From NCBI GenBank assembly GCA_965213735.1, contig CBDCAB010000005.1, positions 310,001 to 374,000 of the forward strand: a DNA stretch of 64,000 nt, read 5' to 3'. The notes under the pieces were generated by a model that worked only from the letters and a program-made list of their open reading frames with translations, ran no database searches and was not told the DNA's origin. This stretch comes from CALDTK01 sp965213735. GTDB taxonomy: Bacteria; Bacteroidota; Bacteroidia; Chitinophagales; Saprospiraceae. Shown one piece after another: positions 1 to 9,698 of this stretch (position 1 is the first letter of the stretch; each line of letters opens with the position of its first letter). The translations under genes and the position numbers were made by a program.

Positions 1-701
1 TTGCCGAAAGGCACTTCAAATCCAAACGAGGTAGCGGTATTAGCCGCGGGTTCCACATCGAGTAATTCACGACGACCTATAGGTTCTGCAAATTTGATTG
101 AGGATACATCATCTTGGGCGGAGAGGTAGGTGGCGTACACGTTTGCGCGCTCGGTGCCGTAGCCAATACGTAAGGCATGGCCGAAACGGTCGAAGCTCTC
201 CGGATTGAGTGTGCCAGCGAGGGTGTCGAGGGTAGTAGCGCGATTGAGGCGGCCGTAGCTCAAGGACAGGTCCCACTTACCAGGCTCGAGGGTGACGCCA
301 GCGCCGAGCATGGTGTAATTGGCCATGGTAAATTCGCTGTACCGCGGCTGAATCCACCCAAGCTGCACCTCTGCCCACTTGTAGCGTGGCGCAATACTGA
401 ACCGATTAAAGGGCTGGCGAAAGTCGACCCCTACATTGCTAAGCGTCAGTTGCAGCGGCACAGCTACTCCATAGAGATGGAATGTTGGTGCGACGGTGAG
501 GTACACTGCATTGCTAGGAAAGGCTCGCCGATTGGAGCGGTAGGCGCTGAAGCGCAGTTGTGCCGAGCCATCAGCGCGGAAGATGTCTTGTTTGGTTGCC
601 AGATCTTGTGCGAGGCAGGGGGTGCTGCATAGTGCTACAAAGGCAGCGAGCAGCAGGTATAGGATTGGTAGATCAACTCGGGGGCGGAGGAGGGCTACCA
701 T
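1..701 (-). CDS. Partial exported surface/outer-membrane-like protein (N-terminal part)
   Basis: A reading frame stays open on the minus strand from an ATG at 701 to the left edge, about 233 codons; the C-terminus lies outside the window. The N-terminus has a hydrophobic stretch (LPILYLLLAAFVAL, about residues 11-24) ending near CLAQ-D, which fits a Sec signal peptide. The rest is rich in alternating aromatic and polar residues (for example YKWAEVQLGWIQPRY), a pattern typical of beta-barrel or beta-sandwich surface proteins. An in-frame GTG lies two codons upstream of the ATG. I do not recognise the family; the outer-membrane location is an inference. Confidence 0.6.
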   Translation of the reverse strand, partial: MVALLRPRVDLPILYLLLAAFVALCSTPCLAQDLATKQDIFRADGSAQLRFSAYRSNRRAFPSNAVYLTVAPTFHLYGVAVPLQLTLSNVGVDFRQPFNRFSIAPRYKWAEVQLGWIQPRYSEFTMANYTMLGAGVTLEPGKWDLSLSYGRLNRATTLDTLAGTLNPESFDRFGHALRIGYGTERANVYATYLSAQDDVSSIKFAEPIGRRELLDVEPAANTATSFGFEVPFG

Positions 702-977
702 GGCCACGGGTGTGTGAGTTAGGCTGCGAAACCACACTTTTCGAATGTCCTCAGTATTTATCCTGCTTAAGCTCACTGCCGTAAGAAAGGCGGCTAGCAG
801 GCGCCCGTCCACTTTGTTTAACTAGTCAGGGACGAATGGGAAGAGGTGAGGGACGAGAGGAAATTAGAGTGGCTTCACAGGCTGGGAAACAGCGGTTGTC
901 AACGGGGCATGAGGAGAGAAACCTTTGTGAATCTCGTCACCTAGAAATGTGGCATTTCCTCACCCATACCTCAAATT

Positions 978-3068
978 TTAACTAAACGCAACCCTTGCTT
1001 CTACCCCAATCTCATCGCTAGGAGAGGATAGTGCAAAAGTGCCCTGTAGTTGGCGCGCCAATCCCCGCACGAGATTGAGTCCGAGGCGACCTAAAGCACG
1101 CTCCTTAAAATCTTCTCTCAGGGGGTGACCGTTGTTGGTGACGACGAGCTCATAGGATTCATCCTTGGTATGCTCCCGAAAAGCAATACGAATTAGTCCT
1201 TGTCGTAGATCCTGAAAACCGTACTTGAAGGCGTTGGTAATGAGCTCATTTAAGATTAATCCTAGTGGAATCGCCTTATCCATACTCAAGCGAACATCTG
1301 CCACTTCTAATTGAAATTCCACCTTCTGGTCGGGTCGACGCAGCGAGTGCGTCAAGTGTGTGGCTAATTCTGAAATGTACTCTTTAATATTGATGCTCTG
1401 AAATTCATCACGTTGATATAAACTTTGATGAATGAGCGCCATGGAGTGGACTCTGTCCTGCCCTTCACGTAATTGATTTTTCACATCTTCACTCGTAGTA
1501 CTCCGAACTTGCTTGGCGAGAAGTCCTGAAATTATTTGCAGGTTGTTTTTCACGCGGTGGTGTATTTCTTTGAGTAGCACTTCACGCTCCAGGTTTTGGG
1601 CAGCGATGCGGGCGCGGTCACGTCGAATGCGTAAGAGTGCAACCGTGGCAAGTAGGGCTATGAGTAATGCGCCGCCGATGCCCAGTACTAACAAGGACTG
1701 GCGACTAGTGGCTGCTTCGGCTTCAGCTACACGGGCAGATCTTTCAAGCTCGAGGTTGCGAGAGGTTTCTCGGGTGCGAAATCCTACTTCCGCCTTAGCA
1801 ATTTGCTCATTTAGCCTCATCTGAGTGCTGAGTTGTTTCAAGTCTCGAGCGCGAGTAAAGGCAGCAAGTGCCGCATTAGGTTGATTTGTTTTGGCGTAAG
1901 CTGAACCTTGAGTGAAATAACTATCACCTAGCTCCTGAATATAATTCGTGCTGTCTTGGCTATAGAATGAGATAGCTTCATTGACAAGAGAGAGAGCTCT
2001 GCTTGGCAACTTATCGTCAAGCATCTGATCAGCATAACGCAGCGCGAAGTGGGCGGCAAAAGCTTGATCATGATGGGCTGCCCTATTTTGATAAGCCATA
2101 GTCAGATAATGCCGAACGCTATCCTTATTACTATCTTCGTGGTATCTCGCAAGTTGCTCGGCGCTCACCAGTAGCGCGTATCCATTGTCACGTTGCCGAG
2201 CTCGATTGTGCACACTACTACAGTACTGATAGGCGCTATCTCGCGCGAGCTTAGTAAGCGCGATGCACAACTCAGCTTCACTATCGAGTTGGCGTTTTGT
2301 ATTATTCTGCTCGCTAAACAAGCTGATACTTTCTAACAATAAAGTCTCCATGTCGTCATAGCGATCAAGTTTGTAATAAGCAGTAGCCGCGTTGCCCAAA
2401 GCGGCAGCAAGCATGCGATCGTTATCAGTAGCTCGTGCAAAAGCAATGGCTTGCTCCAGATCATTAAGGGCAACTTCGTATGCATGCTTACTCATGTAGA
2501 GACCCGAGCGATTGAGCAACAATCCAGCGTAAGCTATGTGATCTTTAGGTAAGTATGCTATTGCTTGTCCATAGTAAACTTCAGCAGAATCTAAGTCCCC
2601 CACCATGTGATGATAAGTAGCTAAATTTTTATATAACCCTCCGTGCAAGCTTCGCAGGCTATCCTCAGGAAGTTGAGAAAATAATCGTATTCCACGTTCG
2701 GCCACTGACTTAACAGAATCTAACTTGTTGAGATAAACAAAAGGCAAATTTGCCTGTACATCTGCTCTGATCAAACCAGCAATATCACGGTGATGCCGGT
2801 GAGCTTCTCTTCCTTGCTGAATGAACACTAATGCCGAACCAGGATCTGCATACTGTACATTCCGAGCCAGCTGTTCTAAAATCCTGGCAGTGTCTTGAAG
2901 AGTGGTAGCAGACCGCAACTCTTGCTGCAAGCTATCCTCTATGGGAGCTTGCGCGGCAAGATGCAAACTAAGCAACCAACAAAGCACTACCAGCTGCATT
3001 TTCAGCAAAGGGCCACTGAGAAAGTTAGTCATCATCATTTTCCATTTTGTTGATCCATTAGCTAGCAC
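978..3068 (-). CDS. TPR-containing membrane sensor histidine kinase (HisKA_2 type)
   Basis: A 696-residue protein with an N-terminal signal sequence or first membrane helix (about residues 12-40), a long periplasmic helical TPR-like region (about 45-430), a coiled-coil linker, and a transmembrane helix near residues 468-490 (LLVLGIGGALLIALLATVAL). The kinase core follows, with the phosphoacceptor motif EIHHRVKNN (His503/His504) and an ATPase domain carrying an N-box (LILNELITNAFKYG) and a glycine-rich LGRLGLNLV. The HisKA_2 dimerisation class with TPR input is common in Bacteroidota. It lies 87 bp downstream of a LytTR response regulator on the same strand, so the two probably form one two-component system. 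The signal is unknown. Confidence 0.9.
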   Translation of the reverse strand: MLANGSTKWKMMMTNFLSGPLLKMQLVVLCWLLSLHLAAQAPIEDSLQQELRSATTLQDTARILEQLARNVQYADPGSALVFIQQGREAHRHHRDIAGLIRADVQANLPFVYLNKLDSVKSVAERGIRLFSQLPEDSLRSLHGGLYKNLATYHHMVGDLDSAEVYYGQAIAYLPKDHIAYAGLLLNRSGLYMSKHAYEVALNDLEQAIAFARATDNDRMLAAALGNAATAYYKLDRYDDMETLLLESISLFSEQNNTKRQLDSEAELCIALTKLARDSAYQYCSSVHNRARQRDNGYALLVSAEQLARYHEDSNKDSVRHYLTMAYQNRAAHHDQAFAAHFALRYADQMLDDKLPSRALSLVNEAISFYSQDSTNYIQELGDSYFTQGSAYAKTNQPNAALAAFTRARDLKQLSTQMRLNEQIAKAEVGFRTRETSRNLELERSARVAEAEAATSRQSLLVLGIGGALLIALLATVALLRIRRDRARIAAQNLEREVLLKEIHHRVKNNLQIISGLLAKQVRSTTSEDVKNQLREGQDRVHSMALIHQSLYQRDEFQSINIKEYISELATHLTHSLRRPDQKVEFQLEVADVRLSMDKAIPLGLILNELITNAFKYGFQDLRQGLIRIAFREHTKDESYELVVTNNGHPLREDFKERALGRLGLNLVRGLARQLQGTFALSSPSDEIGVEARVAFS

Positions 3069-3155
3069 TTCTGGTAGCGCTGTTGGCCAAAGCTTCAGCG
3101 TTAAAAGGTAAAAGCAGAGAGAATGGTAAATTACGCCTAATCGGTATATCTCCCG

Positions 3156-3863
3156 CTACTTCTGCGCAAAGAAGATGAGAATTTCGGTTTTGGCTGAACG
3201 ACTTACAGGGATACTAGCCTCTGCTAACTTTAAACTAGCCCCATCAAAGCCTGTAACTTTTTCTGGATTTACAAGAAAAGAACGGTGCGGCTGTAAGAAT
3301 GTGTCCTCAGGCAGACGCTCCCAGAAATCCTTTAAAGTAGATCTAATTAAGTAGCGTTCATCACCGACATGTACCTCTAAGTAATTTCGAAATGCTTGCA
3401 CAAATGAGATTTCTTGCACAGGCACACGACAAAAGTTTTCTCCATCTCGAAGGAAGATATCTGCTTCTTGAGAGTCACCCTGTTCTTCCTCAGCACGAGC
3501 TAGCGTCACTTCGAGGGCAGCGTAAATATCTGATGGCGTAAAAGGCTTAATTAAGTAGCCATATGGTTTGCTTTTAGCTGCTTCGCGAATGGTGGTCGCA
3601 TTGGCATAAGCTGTCAGGTACATGAAAGGCAACTGATACTGATTACGGATAAAATGTCCGAGTTCGATGCCATCGCCTGGAGCCTCTAAATTAATATCAA
3701 GAATTGCGATATCTACAGGACAAGTACGTAATATTTCTTTAGCCTCACTAACAGTCATTGCATCTCCGGCGACAATGTACCCCAGATCCTGCAACGTGTC
3801 ACGAAGGGTATCGAGCGTTACAAATTCATCTTCGACAATTAATATGCGAAGTGGTGTGGCCAT
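3156..3863 (-). CDS. LytTR-family response regulator
   Basis: A 235-residue regulator. The receiver domain (residues 5-122) has the acidic pair Glu11-Asp12, phosphoacceptor Asp56 (AILDINL) and a Lys in the YLIKPF motif near residue 107. A LytTR DNA-binding domain fills about residues 130-232, with the typical FVQAFRNYLEVH strand and FLQPHRSFLVN motif. It is the upstream partner of the TPR kinase and probably binds direct repeats upstream of its targets. The 174 bp between its start and the methyltransferase stop presumably hold the promoter of the pair; no clear operator was identified. Confidence 0.93.
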   Translation of the reverse strand: MATPLRILIVEDEFVTLDTLRDTLQDLGYIVAGDAMTVSEAKEILRTCPVDIAILDINLEAPGDGIELGHFIRNQYQLPFMYLTAYANATTIREAAKSKPYGYLIKPFTPSDIYAALEVTLARAEEEQGDSQEADIFLRDGENFCRVPVQEISFVQAFRNYLEVHVGDERYLIRSTLKDFWERLPEDTFLQPHRSFLVNPEKVTGFDGASLKLAEASIPVSRSAKTEILIFFAQK

Positions 3864-4037
3864 TTACGAAACAAGCAAAGGTGAAGTCCTAAGCAAGGTA
3901 ATCTTTTATGTGATGTGAAATCCGCAGCCCTGCTTGGGACGAACGGTATACGTGCTGGGACCAAGTGCGCATGACGGTTGTACAAGTCCGCAGCACAAGA
4001 CATTTAGCCGCCGCCGGAGAAGTAAACTCGCACCACC

Positions 4038-4769
4038 TCACGGCACTACTCCACGCACAATATATTGATAATCGAGCGTCGTATCATCCGCATTCACTTC
4101 CGTAAAACCTGCTTCCACTAATGCACGCTCAACATCACTCAGCGCCATGCGACTCTGCACCGGCGGACCAACAGGCGTGCTCTTGGTTTTAAAATCTACA
4201 ATTAATATGGGACTGCCCGATTTTAGTCCATTGCGGAGCTTCTGCAAGTAGGCTGGGCCGTCTTGGATATACATAAAAGTATTTACCACAAGCGCTGCGT
4301 CAGCTTCAGCATCGCCCAGATTGGGATCGTCGGCGGGCACTAAGCGCGGATCGATATGCGCATAAGCCGCCGTGTCGAGCTCTTGCCTATTGAGGCTGTC
4401 GAGAATCAGCAGCATGCTTGGATCAATGTCGAGCGCGATCACCTTGGCAGCACGCTTGGCTAGCCGACGGGTAAAAAACCCTGTACCTGAGCCGACTTCA
4501 ACAACCGTCTTACCAGCAAGTGGGCCCAGGCGCTCAATGAGCACATTCGGCTTCTGCCAAACCACCCGATTTAGATTCTCGTAGTCGAAAATGATGTGCT
4601 GTCCTGTCGAATCACCCACCGATGCCTGGTAAGCACTGTCGGCAGCCAACATCTGCTCGATGGGCGTTGGACCTGTAGACGAGTTTTCTTCGGCGCAGGC
4701 TGTCGCCAAAACCAGCAAACTCACCAGCACAACTACTTGATTAACCTTGGCCCGCACGCCCTTGCCCAT
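4038..4769 (-). CDS. Predicted lipoprotein class I SAM-dependent methyltransferase
   Basis: A 243-residue Rossmann-fold methyltransferase. Motif I is VVEVGSGTGFFTRRLA (about residues 88-103), followed by ALDIDP (acidic residue after beta-2) and an ALVVNTFMYI strand, as in UbiE/Tam-like enzymes. The N-terminus is unusual: a basic n-region (MGKGVRAK), a hydrophobic core and a lipobox-like LATAC with Cys25, which predicts export and lipidation. Such enzymes are normally cytoplasmic because SAM is cytoplasmic, so either the leader anchors an unusual enzyme or the true start is internal. It is divergent from nadB, with 51 bp between the starts. The substrate is unknown. Confidence 0.85.
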   Translation of the reverse strand: MGKGVRAKVNQVVVLVSLLVLATACAEENSSTGPTPIEQMLAADSAYQASVGDSTGQHIIFDYENLNRVVWQKPNVLIERLGPLAGKTVVEVGSGTGFFTRRLAKRAAKVIALDIDPSMLLILDSLNRQELDTAAYAHIDPRLVPADDPNLGDAEADAALVVNTFMYIQDGPAYLQKLRNGLKSGSPILIVDFKTKSTPVGPPVQSRMALSDVERALVEAGFTEVNADDTTLDYQYIVRGVVP

Positions 4770-4820
4770 AGCGCAGCAAGGTATATCGGCGCGAGCACTG
4801 ACTCGTACTAGCTTTACCCC

Positions 4821-6434
4821 ATGACCTCCGACGTTCTCATCATAGGCTCCGGTATCGCTGGCTTATCCACTGCCATTCAGCTCGCTGATCTTATGCCTCA
4901 CCTGACAATTACGGTGTTAACGAAGGTCAACGAGGGTGAGTCGAATACAGCCTACGCTCAGGGTGGAGTAGCTGCGGTATGGGATGTAGAAGTCGACAAT
5001 TATGAAAAGCACATCGCCGATACGCTCGATGCAGGTGATGGCCTCTGCAATCTCGATATCGTTCGAATTGTGGTCGAAGAAGGTCCTGATCGTGTGCGGG
5101 AAATCATTGAATGGGGCGCTCGCTTCGATAAGGAGCACGGCGATCAAAGTCCACAGGCAGATTATGACCTCGGCCGCGAAGGTGGTCATTCCGAAAATCG
5201 CATTCTACATTATAAAGATCTGACCGGTTGGGAAATTCAACGGACCTTAATGGCCCGTGCTGACCACCACCCCAACATCACAATCCTCGAGCACTATTTC
5301 GCCGTCGATCTCATCACTCAGCATCACCTCGGGCACGTGGTCACTAAAGTCACACCCGATATCACCGCATATGGTGCCTATGCGCTAAATAGAGTGACCG
5401 GAGTAATTGATGAATTAATAGCGCGGGTGACAGTAGTTGCCGCAGGCGGTGCTGGTCAAGTTTATCGGGCCACTACCAATCCCGTCATTGCAACTGGCGA
5501 TGGAATTGCTATGGTGTACCGAGCCAAAGGGCGCATCGAAAACATGGAGTTCGTCCAGTTTCATCCTACCTCGCTCTACAATCCGGCTGGACAAAATCCG
5601 GCTTTTCTAGTCAGTGAAGCAGTACGTGGATTTGGTGGAATACTAAAATCAGCAGAGGGTGAGGAATTCATGCACAAGTATGATGAGCGTGGAAGTTTGG
5701 CTCCGCGAGATATTGTAGCACGTGCCATCGACAAGGAAATGAAAGAACGTGGTGCGGAATGTATGTGGCTGGACTGTCGGCACCTGGATATGGAGAAGTT
5801 TCGTGCACATTTTCCAACTATTCTTAACAAGTGCTTGAGCATAGGAATTAATCCTGCTAAAGATATGATTCCAGTTACTCCAGCGTGCCACTACATGTGT
5901 GGAGGCGTGCGGGTAGATGAGATGGGGCGTTCGAGCATTCGTGCACTATATGCCTGTGGCGAGTGTACCAGCACGGGACTTCATGGGGCCAACAGGCTGG
6001 CGAGTAATAGCCTACTTGAAGCAATGGTCTTTGCCAAACGTATAGCTATAGATATAGCTGCACAAATTGGTGCCATACCCTTACGGGAAAACATACCCGC
6101 TTGGGATGCCGAAGGAACCACAGAACCTCGTGAACTTGTACTAATCACTCAAACCCAAAAAGAGCTTCGAGAAATTATGAGCGCCTATGTGGGTATAGTC
6201 CGTACTAACGTCCGCTTACGCAGAGCTAGTCGCCGCATTGACGTACTTTACCGTGAAACAGAGGAACTTTACAACTCTACCAGTATCTCTAGTCAACTAT
6301 GTGAGGTGCGCAACCTGATCACGATTGGGTATTTAGTGACTCACATGAGTGCTATGCGTCGCGAGAGTCGTGGCTTACACTTTAATACTGACTATCCTAG
6401 CAAGTTACCGTTTGCAGAAGAACATCTTGTCTAG
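4821..6434 (+). CDS. nadB: L-aspartate oxidase
   Basis: A 537-residue FAD enzyme that oxidises L-aspartate to iminoaspartate, the first step of de novo NAD synthesis. The dinucleotide-binding motif GSGIAG starts at residue 9, and SNTAYAQGGVAA is the FAD-contact motif typical of NadB. Substrate-site blocks include HSENRILHYKD, FHPTSLYNP, RGSLAPRDIVARAID and CGGVRVDEMGRSS, followed by the C-terminal GECTSTGLHGANRLASN flavin loop. The length matches the family. NadB is distinguished from succinate dehydrogenase SdhA by its soluble context and the RDIVARA segment. No nadA or nadC neighbours are visible. Confidence 0.95.
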   Translation: MTSDVLIIGSGIAGLSTAIQLADLMPHLTITVLTKVNEGESNTAYAQGGVAAVWDVEVDNYEKHIADTLDAGDGLCNLDIVRIVVEEGPDRVREIIEWGARFDKEHGDQSPQADYDLGREGGHSENRILHYKDLTGWEIQRTLMARADHHPNITILEHYFAVDLITQHHLGHVVTKVTPDITAYGAYALNRVTGVIDELIARVTVVAAGGAGQVYRATTNPVIATGDGIAMVYRAKGRIENMEFVQFHPTSLYNPAGQNPAFLVSEAVRGFGGILKSAEGEEFMHKYDERGSLAPRDIVARAIDKEMKERGAECMWLDCRHLDMEKFRAHFPTILNKCLSIGINPAKDMIPVTPACHYMCGGVRVDEMGRSSIRALYACGECTSTGLHGANRLASNSLLEAMVFAKRIAIDIAAQIGAIPLRENIPAWDAEGTTEPRELVLITQTQKELREIMSAYVGIVRTNVRLRRASRRIDVLYRETEELYNSTSISSQLCEVRNLITIGYLVTHMSAMRRESRGLHFNTDYPSKLPFAEEHLV

Positions 6435-6449
6435 CGCTTTACTATCACA

Positions 6450-8606
6450 TCATTCACCAGCATCTCTATCTGTAGCAGTGCGCTTTCTACCGAAGTCGGT
6501 GAGCACTACCTGGCGCAGTCCCGAACGAATTAGCATCCACCAGTGGGCCCACATACTCTCTGAGCGTTCGCGATCAGCAGAAATACGTCCACGGCCACCA
6601 GTAGTGCCACTGGAGTTGTCTTCATCCACAGCCGCTAGGTTTGCGAAGAATGAAATTATGTCTTTATCATCAGTAGATGTTCCACTTTCTAGCATATTAA
6701 TCTTGAAATTCTCATAGTCGGCCACCAAACTCCCGCGACCGGCCTGCTCATCTGCTGTAAAGTTAAAGGACAGCTTATTCAATGCACCTTGCTCTACCTT
6801 CATATTTGCGATTGGCACAAGAAAATCGTTGATTCGCATTAAGTCGAGCGACCCAGTAGAAGCTTGCAACACGTAAGGAACGCCTTTCGCATTGGGCCAG
6901 CTAATGTTTACATCTACCGGCAACATGTCTTCGAAGTCAGTTTTAATTATTGCATTTGCTCGCGGATGCTCCTTTGCATAGGTGGTGGAAGTTCCGACAT
7001 GAGTAATTGTTGCGTATGTATTCTCCCACGAAAGCGTAACGTCTTTTCCATTTTCCAACAAACGTCTGTATGAAATGTCAGCATTACGTGCCAACACCTC
7101 ATCTATTTCTATGGCAAAGGCGAGCTGATTGAGTTCTTGAAGAATAATTATTGGTCGTTGAGGTGGACTTCCTTCAATACCAAAATTAGTAATTGATCGA
7201 AGTTCAAAATTTGCGACTTCAGCTGTTTTGGCGATAAGCTGCCTATCCCAAAATAGAGCCTCCATGTCGAGCTCACTGAGGAGCAACGTATCCAATTCTA
7301 TGGCTAATGTGGCCCTTTCGTTCAAGATACTGCGCGATTCATTCTCGGGAGCATAGCGCAAGTCATGAATAGTCAATGATTTTACACCATAGTCGAGGCT
7401 GCCATGCGCAACATTAAGCACCAATCCATCAGGATCAGGCTGATACTCAAAATTCCTAAAGTCAACTTGAGCCTTGGCTACATCAAACAAATCCTGCTGT
7501 CCTTCACGCGCTACACTCGTCTGCACATCGAGGAGCACCAAGTCTGCATCTGGAAAGGTGATGTCGAGTTGCGGATCCAATCCATGATACCTCAACGAAA
7601 TAGCCTCTAGAGCCACTGTATCTACAAATATGTCCAGATTAAAACCAGCGGGATTCTGCGCATCACCTTGCCCGATCCGACGAGCCTCAACATAAACTTC
7701 AGCCTCGCAATCTGCAACACGAAGACTTCGAGCACGATAAATTTGTTTCCGCAAAAACAGATCCAATTCAAAACCTTCCATACGCACCGTATCGCTGGTG
7801 AGGGTAAGCGCGAAGCGGCTATTAAAGGTAGTATCTACAAAATTAAATCCTTCATATTTAGGATTAATCGCTACTGAATCTATTGTCAATAATCCTTTTG
7901 TCGACTCGAACAGTGCAGATCGCAAGGTTACGGTGTGTACACTATCCCCCAACTCGTGTCGATATGCTCCTACACGTGCACTAAAATTGGCAAACGCTTT
8001 GTCCGGCCGGTGATTCAGCGTCAAACTATCTAGTCTTAATTCAGCCAAATTCGCATCAACGTTATCAAAATGAATTTCGGAGCTTATGCTGTCTGTGATA
8101 CTCCCAAAGTCGAAGTGTCCATCAGCCAGCCGCACGCCCGCGACTTGAATCTTTGCGGGAAGCTTAGTAGCTGTAGTGGTGGAATCCGAAGATTGTCTCG
8201 CATTTGTAGCAGAGCCGGTGTCATATAAAGTTGCCATTACATCCGGAGCTATAATGAGCAGGCTATCTGCATCCACTCGCCCTTGCCACACGAGCGTCCA
8301 AAGCCCGACTCCGCTCAGTCTTAGCTCCTCGCTGCTGCCTTCCAGAATTAAACCACCAGTAAGTTGTGCGGCCTCGTGCAAATTAGCTCCCTTCGCCTTT
8401 AGCTTAACGTCTTCCAAGCCGATTGAACCGCCAAAAATTGATATCTCGACATTCTCGACATCGAGCTGGTACTGGTTATCAGACTGCTCGGACACAATTT
8501 GCTCAAGCTGATCATGCACAATCGGCTCCAGCCAAATACCAGCTGTGAGTATGGCCACCAGTAGCAGACCCGCGATTACGGCGAAGACAATCCAGAATGT
8601 TTTCAT
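6450..8606 (-). CDS. AsmA-like inner-membrane-anchored periplasmic protein
   Basis: I place the start at the ATG at 8606, giving about 718 residues that open directly with a transmembrane anchor (FWIVFAVIAGLLLVAILTAG) and then a long periplasmic region of repeated beta-strand blocks. Phrases such as YQLDVENVEISIFGGSIGLEDVKLKAKG and later SLTIHDLRYAPENESRS are typical of AsmA/DUF748-like repeating beta-groove proteins, a group linked to envelope lipid transport. A longer reading frame begins 33 codons upstream but lacks signal character. The gene converges on nadB with 15 bp between the stops. The family assignment rests on architecture only. Confidence 0.75.
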   Translation of the reverse strand: MKTFWIVFAVIAGLLLVAILTAGIWLEPIVHDQLEQIVSEQSDNQYQLDVENVEISIFGGSIGLEDVKLKAKGANLHEAAQLTGGLILEGSSEELRLSGVGLWTLVWQGRVDADSLLIIAPDVMATLYDTGSATNARQSSDSTTTATKLPAKIQVAGVRLADGHFDFGSITDSISSEIHFDNVDANLAELRLDSLTLNHRPDKAFANFSARVGAYRHELGDSVHTVTLRSALFESTKGLLTIDSVAINPKYEGFNFVDTTFNSRFALTLTSDTVRMEGFELDLFLRKQIYRARSLRVADCEAEVYVEARRIGQGDAQNPAGFNLDIFVDTVALEAISLRYHGLDPQLDITFPDADLVLLDVQTSVAREGQQDLFDVAKAQVDFRNFEYQPDPDGLVLNVAHGSLDYGVKSLTIHDLRYAPENESRSILNERATLAIELDTLLLSELDMEALFWDRQLIAKTAEVANFELRSITNFGIEGSPPQRPIIILQELNQLAFAIEIDEVLARNADISYRRLLENGKDVTLSWENTYATITHVGTSTTYAKEHPRANAIIKTDFEDMLPVDVNISWPNAKGVPYVLQASTGSLDLMRINDFLVPIANMKVEQGALNKLSFNFTADEQAGRGSLVADYENFKINMLESGTSTDDKDIISFFANLAAVDEDNSSGTTGGRGRISADRERSESMWAHWWMLIRSGLRQVVLTDFGRKRTATDRDAGE

Positions 8607-8750
8607 AAGCTTCGCAGTTATTGGAGCGGTGTGCTTAGGGTAACAGTCCCACGGCCTAAATTTTTCACCCCTACCACAATCCGCGCAAAGAAAGAGCAGC
8701 AACAAGCACTTCTTTCGGAACTTTCAATAAACTTTGAAAGTTATTACGCT

Positions 8751-9698
8751 ATGCCCGAGTCCTCTCCGCATTCCCCTCACATTGTCGTAGCTGGCGGCAC
8801 AGGATTTATTGGTCGCCACTTTGCTGCCAAGGCTTGGGAGGCTGGCTACCGTTGCACCTTGGTAGCACGTCACCGTCCTGCTGATTTGCCGGCTCATTGT
8901 GACTTTTCGGCTTGGGACGGTCGCACCGCTCAAGGTGACTGGGTGGAGCGACTTAATGGGGCTGCTGCTGTTGTTAACGTGGCGGGTCGCACCGTCGATT
9001 GCATCAAGACGCCCGATCATTGCGACGAGATTTTAAGGTCGCGGGTAGAGTCGGTGGAGGCCATCGGCAAGGCTTTGACTCAAGTTGAAGTTCCGCCGCC
9101 TGTTTGGGTGCAGATGTCAACGGCTCACATTTATGGCGATCCTCCTGCCTTGTGGTGTGATGAAGATTCTGCACTTGGGTATGGTCTGGCGCCTACAGTG
9201 GGTAAGGCTTGGGAAGCAGCCTTTCGGCAAAACAAACTGCCCCAACAACGGGGGGTGCTACTACGGACCAGCTTTGTTATTGGCCGCAGTGGAGGAGCTT
9301 TCCCAACGCTCAAACGCTTAGCAAAGTGGGGACTTGGCGGCAGGGTTGGTCATGGCCGCCAGGGTTTGAGTTGGGTGCATGAAGACGATATGGCTGCACT
9401 GCTCCTCCGGGCCTGCACCTTACCGCGAATGGAGGGCACCTACATTGTGAGCGCTCCTGAACCAGTGTCGCAGCAAGCTTTTATGAAGGAGTTGCGCAAG
9501 CAGCTCCACATACCCGTTGCGCTTCCAAGTCCAGCCTGGCTCACTCGCCTAGGCGCCCGCGTCATTTTTCGAACGGATCCGGAGTTGCTGCTGTACGGTC
9601 GCTACGTCACTTCGCGGCGCTTAGCCGAGGAAGGCTACCAGTGGCAGTACCCAAATTTGGAAGGTGCATTGGAGGATTTGGTGGAAGTAAGGTGCTAA
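8751..9698 (+). CDS. TIGR01777-family NAD(P)-binding epimerase-like protein
   Basis: The start chosen is the ATG at 8751, just before the Rossmann motif GGTGFIGRHF; a frame extending 40 codons upstream is not conserved-looking. The 315-residue product has the SDR-extended pattern of the YfcH/SDR39U1 group: NVAGRTVDCI, STAHIYGDP (catalytic-type Tyr in the IYGD context) and a C-terminal DUF1731-like segment (FRTDPELLLYGRYVTSRRL). Members are predicted nucleoside-diphosphate-sugar epimerase-like enzymes with no firmly known substrate. It is divergent from the AsmA-like gene (144 bp). Confidence 0.88.
   Translation: MPESSPHSPHIVVAGGTGFIGRHFAAKAWEAGYRCTLVARHRPADLPAHCDFSAWDGRTAQGDWVERLNGAAAVVNVAGRTVDCIKTPDHCDEILRSRVESVEAIGKALTQVEVPPPVWVQMSTAHIYGDPPALWCDEDSALGYGLAPTVGKAWEAAFRQNKLPQQRGVLLRTSFVIGRSGGAFPTLKRLAKWGLGGRVGHGRQGLSWVHEDDMAALLLRACTLPRMEGTYIVSAPEPVSQQAFMKELRKQLHIPVALPSPAWLTRLGARVIFRTDPELLLYGRYVTSRRLAEEGYQWQYPNLEGALEDLVEVRC

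Noticed and set aside
177..784. Plus-strand open frames over the left-edge gene
   Set aside because: They are antisense to a longer minus-strand frame with a signal peptide and regular beta-strand composition.
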